The position numbers and the translations under genes were made by a program. From contig CM076147.1 in assembly GCA_038025085.1 (NCBI GenBank), forward strand, positions 36,804,766 through 36,868,765: a DNA stretch of 64,000 nucleotides, read 5' to 3'. The stretch is from Tetragonia tetragonoides. Its lineage: Eukaryota; Streptophyta; Magnoliopsida; Caryophyllales; Aizoaceae. Position 1 is the stretch's first letter; each line of letters starts with the position of its first letter. Below the pieces are notes generated by a model. It did not search any database, was not told the DNA's origin, and saw only the letters and a list, made by a program, of their open reading frames with translations. Shown in pieces: positions 35,780-47,700 of the stretch.

Positions 35780-38700
35780 ATGACTGAGAAAGACGGTAGT
35801 GGGAGTGATAGTTTGGATTATCGTGATTATACTGAGGTGTTGGTGAAATTGTGGAATGGAGGCAATTTTGGGGTACACCATAATCCTGATAGATACACAG
35901 GGGGCCAATGTGATGTTGTTATGATTCCTAGGTGTGAATTAACATTTGAAAGATTGATGAGGAAAGGGGTATAGAGGATTAGTGAAGCTTTGGTTCAAAA
36001 TTCCTGGGATTGGAGTGCCAAATGGTTTAAGGCCATTAATGAATGTGGCTGATTTTGAGAAGATGATGGAAGTTTCATGCATAGGTGATTATATTGAACT
36101 TTACACTGGGCATAAGGTTGACATCCCAGAGGTTGTTAACATGTCTGACCAAGAAATTATGATGGCAAGTCAATGTAGTGTAAATGATGCTAGAACAAGC
36201 CCAAATAGACAACCCAACATAAACCATAGACAACCTAATTCACCACTCACACAGCCCAGATCAGCTTCAACTGCACAGCCTAATTCACCACTCACACAAC
36301 CCACATCACCCTCAACTGCACAGCCTAATTCACCACTCACACAGCCCACATCAGCTTCAACTGCACAACCTAATTCACCACTCACACAACCCACATCACC
36401 CTCAACTGGACAGTCTATCCCAAACCCAAACCCAAACCCAAACAATCCTGTGAAAAGCCCAAGGGTGAAGCACACAACTACAAAGAAGATCACCCCCAAA
36501 AAAAGAAGATTGGCCCAAAGGACAAGTGCAACCTCTAGAGATCCAAATGAAGCAAGGCCTCTGTCCCCACCTATTGTTGAACCAAGATGGTCTCCAGTCC
36601 ATGAGTATGATACACCTGAAGATGGCCCCCAAAGTTCTGAGTCAGATGACACTGTTGAAGATGAAACCTGGAAATGGGACCCTACTGAAAAGGTATACAG
36701 TGATGATGAGGTCATTGCAACCCACAGGAAGAGAAGGTTTAGGAGAAGGGAAGTAGAGGGAGGTGATAGTAGAAGAGAAGAACATGGTGAGGGAGCAGAA
36801 GGGCATTATGAGGGACAAGTTGGAAGAGGAGAAGAACATAATGAGGGGGGAGAAGGGGATGATAATGGTGATGGAAATGCAGTAGAGATTGATGAGGAAG
36901 GACAAGGGGATGATGAAGGAGGTGATAATGGAGAAGAGGGTGATGGTGGTGGGGTGTATGAGTCTGCTAATTCATTGGAGGAGGATGACATTGCTGCTAG
37001 TGAGTTAGAATATGATGATGAAGAATTGTTGGAGGTTAGAAGGGCTAATGTGATGCTTAGGAGATCAAGGCTGCAAAGAAGACATTATGGACCACACCCC
37101 AACCCTAATGCCACTGATACAATGACAAGAAATCCCAATGTGGCCTCCACAAACCAAGATAGCACCAGTGTACCTCTACCAAATGATGAGAGTGGGCAGC
37201 AAAGGAGGTCAACAGTGAGCACCCATTGGCCAAAATATTGGACTACCTATGATGGTGGCTATATGTCTGATCAGAGAGAGTCAGATGATGAGAATCCTCT
37301 AGTTGAAGATTCAGATGAAGAAGAAGTACAAGGAGAGGGAAAGGGAGAGATTCAGAAAAAAGCAGAAAAAGGAATAAGATCAGATACAAGGTTTTTAATG
37401 AAAAAACTGACATGGCCAATGTACAGTTTGAAAAAGGAATGAAGTTCACCAATCAGCATGTTCTGAAAGAGGCATTGCTCTGGTATTCAATCCAACAACA
37501 TAAAGACCTGGTCTAACAACCAGCAAAGGATACATATTGGCTGTGCAGGATGCCACTGGGAGCTGACAGCAGGCAGACATTTGGAGGATCTGCAAAGTTG
37601 GGACATAAAATCAATACAACCTGTGCATAGATGTGGTAGGACTTTTCAAAATAGGCTAATTTCAGACAATTGGATTGCAAATGAATACTTGGATAAGATT
37701 CTAAGAAACCCAAGTATGATGGCAAAAGAGATTAAAGCAGACATGAAAGAGAGGTACAAGTAGTGGTGACTATCAGGAAATGTCAAAGAGCCAAAGACAA
37801 AGCTTTAAACCAAGTGAAAGCCCTAATGAAGAAGCAATATGGTATTTTAACTCCATATTTGAGGGAGTTAATAAAATCAAACCCTGAAACAACAGTTATT
37901 CTGAGAAAATTGGAGGGACCACCAAGAGAACCAAGAGTGTTCCAGAGGTTTTATGCCTGCTTTGGTCCATTAAAAGAAAGCTGGATGAAGACTTGTAGGC
38001 CTGTGTTAGGGGTTGATGGCTGCTTCCTCAAGCATGCTTGTGGTGGTCAACTACTATGTGCTGTTGGGAGGGATGGAAACAATCATATGTTTCCAGTGGC
38101 TTGGGCTGTAGTTGAAAGAGAGACCAAGGAAGTTTGGGAGTGGTTTTTTCAACTTGTTTCAAGTGACCTAAAGATGGATGAAGGTCAGAACTTCACTGTT
38201 ATTTCTGATTAACAAAAAGTAAGGACTTTTAATTTATCTGAATTTCTAATTTGTAGTTTCTTATGTTTGAAGTTGCTAACTTTCTTCAAATGTGCTAAAC
38301 ACAAGGGTTTGTGATTGCAGTTCATAACATTTGGGCTAAAATTGAACATCGCCAATGTGCAAGACACATTTTCATGAATTGGAGGAAGCTGCATAAGGGA
38401 CTAGAGTTGGAGAGGCAATTTTGGAGATGTGTAAAGGCAACTTCTAAGGGTGCTTATGAGAGTGAAGCTACAAAACTGAAGGCATTATCACAGAAGGCAT
38501 ATGATGATTTTGTTGCCAGAGATCCTACCACTTTCTGCAAAGCATTTTTCAAGACTCATAGCAAATGTGATGTCGTTGACAACAACATGGCCGAGACATT
38601 TAACTCTTTTATCCTATTGGCCAGGTACAAACCAATAGTCAGTATGTTGGAGGACATCAGAATGGCCTTGATGGATAGAATGAAGCAGAAAAAGCACATG

Positions 38701-39846
38701 ATCTCAAGCTTTGTAGCTCAAGTAGCACCTAGGATATCACAAAAGTTGGAGGAGGCATATGATGCTCAAGCATACTGTGAGTGTAGGTGGAATGGAGAAG
38801 ATGATCAAACTGGCTTTGAAGTGTTGTGTGGAGGTGTTTCACATGCTGTTAACCTTGCAAAGGGAACTTGTTCATGTAGGGTGTGGGATTTGAGTGGGAT
38901 ACCATGTGCACATGCAATGAGTGTCATCTTATTCATGAAGCACAAACCTGAAGACTATCTCCCAGAGTGTTACAAGTTAAAAACATATATGCAAACATAC
39001 TCATACCTTCTCCAACCTATACTTGGTCAGACCTTTTGGGATAAAGAAGGTGACCAGATGACACTACCACCAGATATTGCCAAAAGTAAGATGGGAAGGA
39101 GGAAGACTAACAGAAGGAAAGATGCAGACGAGCCAACTAAGAAAGGAAACAAATATTGCAGACAAGGGCTGCCTCACAGATGCACAGATTGTGGATCTAC
39201 AGAACATAGAAAGAACAAGTGCACACAACCAGTTCCTGAAACTCCAACTGATGAGGTAATCTGGTTACAATATCGTTTTTGTATTAATCATTGTTGTATT
39301 AACTTGGACTGTAATTACAATTGCCTAATTGAATATTGCTTTCTATAATACAGGGGACACAACCTAATGATGGTGCTCAACAAAGGAAGAAAACTGGAAG
39401 ACCAAAGAGGAGTAAGAACAAGAACTGGTAAGACCTTAGAGGAGTTGACCAGAGAAAATATCCCACCTCTTGCTGAGGTGGTGCAAAGATCAAGGCAAGG
39501 GCAACTGAGAGGGAGAGGAGGAGGAAGGGGGAGAGGGAGAACTGCTGAGGGAGATCTGCCAGGGGTTGACACAATTACTGAAAGAGGAAGGGGAGGAAGA
39601 AGGGGAAGAGGAAGAAGAGGAGGCATCTCTGGCGTTGGTCTTAGACAAACTAGCACTGGTGAGTTCTTGTTTCATGCTTCAGATGATGCACCACCAGTAA
39701 GCATGCCAACTCTTCATGCTCAAGTCAATATGACAGCTTCAAGTAGTCAGGTTGCAAGCACTACTATGAGCCAAGATCCAGGGACCCAACAACAAAATGA
39801 TAAGGGGGTTGTGACCACTTCAATGGCTATCTTGGACATATATTAG
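35780..39846 (+). pseudogene. MULE transposase (PB1-like, MULE and SWIM domains), decayed
   Basis: The start ATG (35780) follows an acceptor (taatgcag); a 5' UTR exon with donor at about 35431 lies upstream. N-terminal part: PB1-like domain (LVKLWFKIPGIGVPNGLRPL...). Then a 45-bp repeat array, an acidic Gly/Glu-rich region and the zinc-binding GCAGCHWEL. The MULE catalytic domain follows (PVLGVDGCFLKHACGGQLLC, NFTVISD), then the SWIM zinc finger (CSCRVWDLSGIPCAHAMSV), a zinc knuckle (CTDCGSTEHRKNKC) and an RG-rich tail. Lesions seen: extra base in GGGG at 35966-35969 with TAG at 35972; shift in A-runs at about 37350-37375; shift near 37512; lost base at about 37760 (stop TAG 37761-37763); CAA-to-TAA type stop at 38210-38212; lost base at about 38311; a possible further shift near 39410. 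Introns at 38219-38305 and 39256-39353. Confidence 0.88.
36234..36413 (+). repeat. 45-bp coding minisatellite, four copies, 90-bp higher-order unit
   Basis: Four 45-bp units start at 36234, 36279, 36324 and 36369, each encoding QPNSPLTQP plus a six-residue variant part. Units 1 and 3 end in SAST and units 2 and 4 in SPST, so the array arose by doubling of a 90-bp dimer. Confidence 0.9.
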
Positions 39847-40227
39847 TTACAGTTAGCCTTTTTTGGTGTTTTACATGGTTGCTTTTTGGGGAAATGTTAG
39901 TGTAATGACAAATATTATCCAATGACATTATTGTCAACTATGTTTTTTGAAGGGCTTTACCTTGATTGTGTAATGACAAGTATGATCAAATTTCATTGAA
40001 AAATTGGCATTCATAACAAGAAGGAAATTGACATAATCCATTTCATTGAAAGTTTAAAGGGCTAAAGCCTTCATAATTTGCACACAAAGTGCATACACAA
40101 AATGCATACTTAATACATAACTGCCACATAACTGCATACACAAACACAACCTGCCCTACACAAATTATGCCATACAACACAAACTTCATGCCCTAATTAA
40201 ACTAAATTACCCCCACTAACTGACTCC

Positions 40228-40822
40228 CTACATTTTTTGGGACAAAAACCACATTCCAAATGCGATCACAGCAGCAAACACCCATCTTTTTCCCCATCCT
40301 CTCATCTGATTCACCTTTGCCTTCTTGAGATCATAGTTGAGCCTCAGTTTGTCTTCCTTCAATCTTCTAATTTCCCTCTCATAAGATGCAACTAGAGTGT
40401 TGTTGTTGTTCAGCTGAATAAGGTCATCCCTCATTAGAGGAAACAAATCCCTTGCAACAGGACACATTGGAGGGTCAAACCACTCCCAATGAGCACAACC
40501 ACCACTCTGCAATTGAATCAAAAAAAAAAAAAAATACAAGACATGGAATTAAAAAGTAAATTATAAAAATTAGACTAAAAATTGAAATTGGGAAAATATT
40601 TAACCTCACTGCTTCATATTTTTGACATTGTGTGAACCTTCTGCCAGGATTTTCATCTGTTGCAGAAGTTAGATAATCAGCAACTTCATCACAATCGCAA
40701 GTAATTCTCATTGACCTCTTTGCAGCAGCATTCCAATTCCTAAAACAACGAAATTTGTTCACACCCATTCCCCCACGCCTCCGTCTACTTCCGCTTGAGG
40801 TTTGATTTCGTGAAATTGCCAT
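40228..40822 (-). CDS. GRF-type zinc finger protein with C-terminal membrane anchor, inside the MULE
   Basis: Two exons (minus): 40610-40822 and 40228-40506, with donor GCA|GTGAGG and acceptor TTGCAG|AGTGG; 163 residues, intact. The GRF zinc finger spans the splice site: CDCDEVADYLTSATDENPGR RF..CQKYEA joined to SGGCAHWEWFD; the NPGRRF..C and C.HWEW blocks are diagnostic. Then a short coiled coil (SYEREIRRLKEDKLRLNYDL) and a terminal hydrophobic helix (WVFAAVIAFGMWFLSQKM). Proteins with this layout are common in plant genomes; GRF fingers bind nucleic acids in other proteins. An alternative upstream Met lies at 40885, but 40822 sits just after a likely UTR intron acceptor. Its role in the element is unknown: cargo or accessory gene. 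Confidence 0.8.
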
Positions 40823-41275
40823 CAATCTAAACCAAGTTTTCAAATAAAGCATTAAATTAGGTTTCAAACCTAAAGCCCCCAACAATGGCTATAAATTAAC
40901 AAAATTGAGACTTCATTACCTTGTTTGGGGTATAGACAATGACGATGAACAGATTCGAAGCTAGAAAACTCCAAAATCGCAGATAATTTTCAAACTCTCA
41001 AACTCAATTTTGTACGCTATATGGTAGTTCGGCCTGGGTGTTCTACAATTTAGTGTATTTAAATTGGCGAAAAAACAAACAAATTAATTAATAATTGTTC
41101 CAAATGATAATAAATGAACTTGGGGGGCTTTTAATATGTTATTGGCCAGTTCAGTAAGAAAAATGACTTAAAAGGGACCGGAGTTCAAAAAATAGACCTT
41201 AATGTTGCCGGAGACAATAAATATACCAATATGTCCATGGGGGGTCAATAAAAAGACCAATCTGGTAAATTGGCC

Positions 41276-41285
41276 GAAATGAAAG
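41276..41285. repeat. Target-site duplication of the inner MULE, right
   Basis: gaaatgaaag, an exact match to 34912-34921. Confidence 0.85.
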
Positions 41286-41409
41286 TAAGCTGTAAATTAG
41301 CATTGATTGTAATTACTGAATATTATGCAAATTTTGAGACAGATTTAATATAATATATAACTTTGTTGATTCTTAAGCATTGTCCTTAGGGCAATTGTTA
41401 GCAAAACCG

Positions 41410-41418
41410 TATCAAATA
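41410..41418. repeat. 9-bp target-site duplication of the outer element, right
   Basis: tatcaaata, an exact match to 33917-33925. It lies 291 bp before the UVH3 start codon. Confidence 0.8.
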
Positions 41419-41561
41419 TCTATATCACCTTTTTACTCAAGATATATCACCGTCTCATGCATCAGTTTGTGTGAAAATGACTTTCTAATTCTTTCGATCT
41501 TTCCCTTAAAAAAATTTCCCGTTATAAATGAGAGACCGCCGTATTCTTCTGACTTCCCTAC

Positions 41562-41622
41562 TGGGCCTCTTCATATACTTCTGACTTCTTGACTTTCACA
41601 AGTCAGTTGGCTCCTTGGCGGT
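41562..41622 (+). promoter_or_regulatory. Candidate UVH3 promoter elements
   Basis: A site-II-like TGGGCC lies at 41562-41567 and an E2F-like TTGGCGGT at 41615-41622, both within 150 bp of the ATG. Such motifs are common upstream of plant genes for proliferation and DNA maintenance. Short matches like these occur by chance, so this is only suggestive. Confidence 0.3.
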
Positions 41623-41709
41623 AAAATAAACCCCCAACAACAACAACAACAAAACAAAAACAAAATTTTGTTTTTCTTTTTTCCCAGTGTTGGCGCTCCA
41701 ACTCCGAAA

Positions 41710-44700
41710 ATGGGAGTTCACAATCTATGGGAACTTCTCGCTCCAGTCGGTCGCCGTGTCTCCGTCGAAACCCTCGCCGGAAAACGCCTCGCTGTCGGTC
41801 AGTCTTTCTCTCTCTTCTCAAAACCCTAACTCTCGATGAATCGGAGATTTCGCATTTTTCCAATTAGAAAACCCTAATTTAGCTTGCAATTGTGTTTGAT
41901 TTTAAATTTATCGGAAATGTTTGATGATTAGATGCGAGTATATGGATGGTACAATTTATGAAGGCGATGCGTGATGAGAAAGGGGAAATGGTGAGAAATG
42001 CACACATATTAGGTTTTTTTCGCCGCATTTGTAAACTACTGTTTCTACGCACTAAGCCGGTGTTCGTGTTCGATGGAGGAACGCCGGCTTTGAAGCGAAG
42101 GACTGTTATTGCGCGGAGGAGACAGAGAGAGAATGCTCAGGCGAAGATTCGTAAAACTGCTGAGAAGTTGCTTTTGAATCATGTAGGTACAAAATTTGGT
42201 TTTGAACTTTTTTTTGGTTGGAGTATGAATTCTTATTATGTTGATTATACTCGTTGTTCTTCACTGAAATATGTAATTCTTGATTTAGTTGTTTGCAAAA
42301 AACCACATTTGCTATATCAACGTTCCATATCACTGATTTACCCTTGACTGCAGTGTTATGTTAGTTTGACGTTATTATTTAAACAGAATGTTTATTTGCA
42401 AACCTTGTAAAAGTAGAGCAAGTCATATGGAAAAAGTGAAACAAGTGGTGGTCATTCCGAACTGTTTTTTGACCATGGTGTTGATTTTCGAAGGACATGC
42501 TACGTTTATTTCATTTGGTTCTAGATGATATAGTACTGTAAGGAGGATATCGACCTTTTTGCGACATAGCAATGTTTTTATAAAGATGCCAATCACTTTG
42601 AATTTAGGAAGCCTGACACTGAATGGCAGTCGCGGAGGGCGTTGGATATAGGTGAGCGATGAGAAAGAGCAGTAGGGGAGATACATTGTCCAAGGATGCC
42701 AGGAGAAATAAAAGATGCCTTTTTTAATGCTTTGATGTGTTATGGGGCGAAGGTTTAGACCTTCTTATGATGCATTCAATCTTCTGCAAATGCTGTGGTG
42801 CGAAAATATATGAAAAAGTAGAATCCATGTCTCTGAGTGTGCCTCTTGTGTATCATTTGCCATAAAGTGCGTGCGTAGCTGATGAGGCTTCCTCCTAAGG
42901 CGTCACCAATGTTGCCATGTTGTAGATGAAGTTATGTCTAACACATGCACTTCTTGCTTCATCAGTCAGTTGGCTGGGATTTGGTAGTCCAGTTGCCTAT
43001 TTCGTCAGCAAATTAGGTGGTAGATCTCTAAAGCTGAATGTCTGATCCATTTGTCTTTTTGTCAAGAATGTTTTTTAAACCAAGCTAACAGATGAATAGT
43101 GTAGGATTGTAAGGGTGAAGCGTATGTCTCTGAAGAAGAATGATTGTTTTTGTTGATGGATTCTTTTTGCTTTGTTGTGTATAGTTCTTTTTCATATATG
43201 AGTTTGATATATTTGCCGCAAGTGTTTTTTACTTCTTATTTTTTGGGTCTCTTCTATGCTCTTTTGAAACGAAACTGCTAGCTAGATGACTAATTTCCTG
43301 GAGTTATAATCTCACCCCAGTTTACATTTGTGAGAATCAGTTGTCAGAGGATGACCCTTTTTCGTATAGGATGGTGCTTTTACACGAACTTTGTGTGTTT
43401 ATCGTCATTCTTGGTGGGCTATGGTGTCCTGTTTAAAGATAGGTGTTATTTGATATCATTTAGCTGGCCTTTAGAGTTGTAAGAGGTCTCACTATTGTTT
43501 GTTTTACGTGATACCTTATTTTAGTCATTTCGTTTTTGAATTTTCATGTAACAATGAGTAGGTTTGACTCATGCTTATAGGTTAGAACAATGAGATTGAA
43601 AAATGTGGCTGAGGATCTCAAGAATCAAAACAACAAGAACAGTTTTAAAGGTAAGGAAGTCATGGTAGACCAATCTGAAGCTTCAGCGAAGAATAACATG
43701 GCAGGGGAAGGTCACAATCAGGAAATTATTGATGAAATGTGAGTACCTTGTAACGGTGTCCTTTTTCCTTTTTTCTTTCTTAAATTGGGGGAGAATTAGA
43801 GAAATGCTTTGGTGAGTGACTCAGGCTGGCAGCATCGATAGTGGCAGAAGAATGTGATGGCCTTAATGGCAGTGCATCAACTTCTGCTGCAGCAATTAGT
43901 AGCGATAATGGCAATACATCTGCTGCAGCATTTCCAACAGATGATGAGGATGATGAAAATGATGAAGAGATGATACTGGTATGTTTCATTTTAACTTTTT
44001 TTAACTGAATTTTGTTTCTCTTATTATGGACATTACTAGGAATCTGCGGTTCTGTGGTTGTCAGGTTATTACCTATGTGAATGTGTGCTAATCTAGTATA
44101 TGAGTAAATGACCTCCATTCCCAGATGGAATTAGGTGCCTTTCTTTATTCAATGGGGTAATGGTTATGCTAGTTAAATTTGTGATTGATAATTAGTATTC
44201 TGAAGTATAGCACCTTGCTTGGGAAGAGGCACTAGGTTGATGGTATGCTATGCTATGGGTTAGAATTTTAGATCTTTCGATTACTACCACTATTGGTGTT
44301 GGATAATGGCATTAACCACGCAGTCTCCCTTTTTTTTTTTTCTTTTTTTCTTTTTATTTAATTTGGCTTTCTGATTGTAAAGATGGGATCTTTTGCAGCC
44401 AATAAGTGATGGAAATGTGGATCCAGCTGTATTAGCTGCTTTGCCTCCATCTATGCAGCTCGATCTTCTTGTTCAGGTAATTTAAATGGCAAGAGATTAT
44501 GGTTTTTGCAGCTGACCGTGATCCATTATTGCTGGCTGTTATATGTAGTTTTCTTCTGTTTTGTAGATGAGGGAAAGACTGATGGCAGAGAACAGACAAA
44601 AGTATCAAAAAGTGAAGAAGGTAAGTTGCAATAAGTTTTTAAAGAAGTTTTGGGGCATGTAGAGAAGTAGAACAGGGTCGCGTTCTCATTTGCATTCCGG

Positions 44701-47700
44701 TTTGACACTTTCTCTGGTAATTTAATCTTTCTTATTGGGAACCATTCTAGGTGTTTTTTGCTTAAATGATTGACTTCTCAATACATTTGCTAAAAGAATT
44801 CACGTCAACATATCCCCAGTGTTTCAAAAAGGCTCCTGCCTGATACAGCAAAGAGGGGGTGTGTGCGTGTGTGTGTTCAGTGTACGAAGCCTTACATCTG
44901 TGAAAACAGAGAGGTTGTTTCATGATGTATATGTTGGTTATTCCAGTGAAGCTTTGATTACAGTGTTACTTTATCACCGTAGACTATTTGTTTAGCAATT
45001 AAATGTATCAAACTGAGTGTTGACTTCAATCTTTTTTAGCTTTAATCTATCTTAAGTCAATCTGTTAAACTGGTCAAAACATGTCTCTGAGTTTGGCAAT
45101 GTCCATTTACTGAATTACACTTGGGCAGACATTGCTATGAGCAGTGTGTGTGTTCGCGCACAATTTTTATTTAAAATATCTTTAAGATGGTTTTCTCTAA
45201 TTTTAATCTGCATTGATAAATAATATGCTCACTACGACTAGGTTTCCAGTTTTCCACATAATGCTGTTTGTGAATCTAAAAGGCTTTTGTGCTTACGCAT
45301 ATATTTGTGTCCTTCGTGCACCCACCTAGGCTCCTCAGAAGTTCTCAGAGCTCCAAATTGAGGCCTATCTTAAAACAGTTGCTTTCCGCCGCGAAATTAA
45401 TGAGGTACAAAAGGCTGCTGCTGGGAAGGCAGTGGGTGGAATGCAGACTTCTCGCATAGCGTCTGAAACAAATAGAGAATTCATTTTCTCGTCATCCTTT
45501 TCTGGGGATAAACAGTAAGCTTAACTTTGTATCTTTTGGTTTAAAGCGTACTGTGCTTATTAGCTATATTGACCTCTGACTATGTTTTGCATTATATTGA
45601 TTAGACTTCTTGCGTCAGGTGGAGCTGAGAAAGAAGCTGAGAAACAACAAATATTAGAAAAGAAGAATTCTTCCTTGGATATATTGAATGCCATTGCATC
45701 TACTACTAAATCTAATCCAGGAGCTGGGCCAGCTGCTGATGAACCTATGGGGGACTTTGTCGATGATATTCAGACTTTCATTGATGAGAGAGGGCGTAGG
45801 CGTGTTAGTAGAGGAAGAGCTCTGGGAATCCGTATGACACGGGATCTGCAGAGGAACATAGATTTGATGAAAGAATTTGAACAGGAGAGAACAATTCCAA
45901 ATAATTTACAAGCTGCTCCAGTTAAACTTGATGGAAGAGATGTTTCACGGAAATCTCACTCTGAAGGCCAATCTTTTGAGGTGGTAAACAAATCCAATGG
46001 TGGTGGTGTCCCAGATTACACTCAGAACCGATTGTTAGAGACTGAGTCCCATAATGATCTTTCGCACAACAGTGAAAATTGCCTAAAGATATCCTTTGAT
46101 GATGTTGGGGAGAACAAGTCTTTAGATGATGATGATGATGTATTTTTTGCTCGCCTTGCTGCTGGAGAACCAGTAGGGAACTATTTTGCTGACAATTCTG
46201 CCTCAGATTGTGAATGGGAGGAGGACCTCATTGGCAAGGGATGTTTTAATTCAACTAATGGAGATAGATCAGAAATAAACTCTTCTCCTACCAAAGATGA
46301 GAACAATAATGAGTCTGATGTGGAATGGGAAGAGGTAGTCATTAGCAAGAAGAGTGGTAGTCTAACTAATGGGAATAAATTGGAAGCAAATTCTTCTCAC
46401 GCAGAAGATGTCAACAACAATGAATCTGATGTGGAATGGGAGGAAGGAACTATGTTGAATAATAATGTTAATAAATTGGAAATGAAGTCATTTGATGTGG
46501 AAGATAGTAAAGGCAGTGAGCTTGGAGTAGAATGGGTGGAAGCAACCACTGATTTCCACGAACAGGCTTCAGATGTTTCTGTTGATGTCTCAAAAGGATC
46601 TAAAGAAGAAGAAGCCGCTTTGCAGGAGGCTATCAGGAGGAGTCTGGAGGATGTAACAGATGGAAAGACTAGTAATATATCCCATGTGTTGGAGAAATCT
46701 GGCCATACAGCCATGAGGGCGCCACACGGGGAAGGTTGCAGCTCCGAACCAAGCTCACAACTGGAAAGTGTGTTGGATGGCAATGATCTATCTCAATCAT
46801 TTTTTGCTGAAGATGATGGATCTAATTTCATGGCTGTAAAGAGTGCTTATACTCCTTTGTCTCCTAATGCTCATTCTAGATCTGCGGCTGTTATTGCTGT
46901 TGCAAGAGCAGAATCAGCTGCTACTCCAGGAACCAAGGAGGAGATTATGCAGATTGGTAAATTAGTCAATAATGGTTCAAGTGTACCAACTCCAGAAGCT
47001 GGTGGCACTTCAACTGTTTCAGTAGATATAACCCTTGGAGATGAGATAACAAATCGCAAAGATTTTGCTCAGATATGGGAATCTACTGAAGTATCTGATG
47101 TTGCCGTAGGACAGGCAGCAGCGGTGGCAGAAAAACACACATCACATACTGATGTAAAAATAAATATGGCTGAAGAAAATACTGTCCCTGTCATTGTACA
47201 GGAAAGAGGAGTTGATGCAGAGATTTCAGTGTTGGACAATACTATTGATTTTGAGGGTGCCAGCTTGGAGGAGGAGTTGTTAGTTCTCGACCAAGAATAC
47301 AAAAATCTTGGGGATGAGCAGAGAAAGCTTGAACGCAATGCAGATTCTGTGAACTCTGAAATGTTTGTGGAATGTCAGGTATTCTTTAAAGCTCTACTGT
47401 TAGTTTATTGAAGAAATGTATGACAGTTCTCGGTATTGGGAATTCCTCTCCTTCTCTGAGTAAAATTTCTCTAAGAAGTGCATACTGCTATTCGAGTCAA
47501 AATATCATAAAATGTTTGCCTTTATCTTGTTATTAGTTCCTTGTTGTGTCTATCTTTTTATTTTTATTTTTAAATATTGGTACTTTAAGTCAGTCTCTTT
47601 TATAATTAGCAAAAAAAAAAAAAGTCAGTCTCTTTTATGTATCTAGCTGTAGAAATAATAAAGTTTGTGTTTAAACTACAATAAGTAAAGCCTGTAGTAT

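Larger units (their letters stand above)
34922..41275 (+). mobile_element. Inner full-length MULE (Mutator-like DNA transposon), 6.35 kb
   Basis: Terminal inverted repeats of about 160 bp (34922-35081 and 41116-41275) begin ggccaatttaccagattgg. By eye the first 130 or so bases agree at all positions and only a few mismatches occur near the inner ends. A 10-bp duplication flanks the element. It carries two convergent genes: a PB1-like/MULE/SWIM transposase on the plus strand (35780-39846, decayed) and a GRF zinc-finger membrane protein on the minus strand (40228-40822, intact). The TIR identity suggests a recent insertion, yet the transposase is non-functional, so it was probably moved in trans. 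Confidence 0.9.
33926..41409. mobile_element. Outer Mutator-type (MULE-like) non-autonomous element, split by a second MULE
   Basis: The ends are inverted repeats of about 38 bp beginning cggttttgctaac (33926-33963 and 41372-41409; about 33 of 38 positions match), flanked by a perfect 9-bp direct repeat. A 9-bp duplication is the Mutator superfamily hallmark. Without the inner MULE the element would be about 1.1 kb. Its interior (33964-34911 and 41286-41371) shows no transposase. It has pyrimidine-rich, UTR-like stretches (about 34050-34310) that might be captured host sequence, but I recognise no gene in them. Confidence 0.75.

Noticed and set aside
36170..36715. Long minus-strand ORF opposite the MULE repeat region
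   Set aside because: It is the antisense of the 45-bp repeat array and acidic region; its repetitive product only mirrors the plus-strand coding repeat.
35780..39846. Reading the MULE frameshifts as programmed or as sequencing errors only
   Set aside because: There are too many lesions of different types, including a CAA-to-TAA stop, while UVH3 and the GRF gene in the same region are clean; decay is simpler. A few homopolymer shifts could still be read errors.
46397..46783. Minus-strand ORF inside UVH3 exon 8
   Set aside because: Shadow of a firmly supported exon; the Ser/Thr-rich product has no family resemblance.
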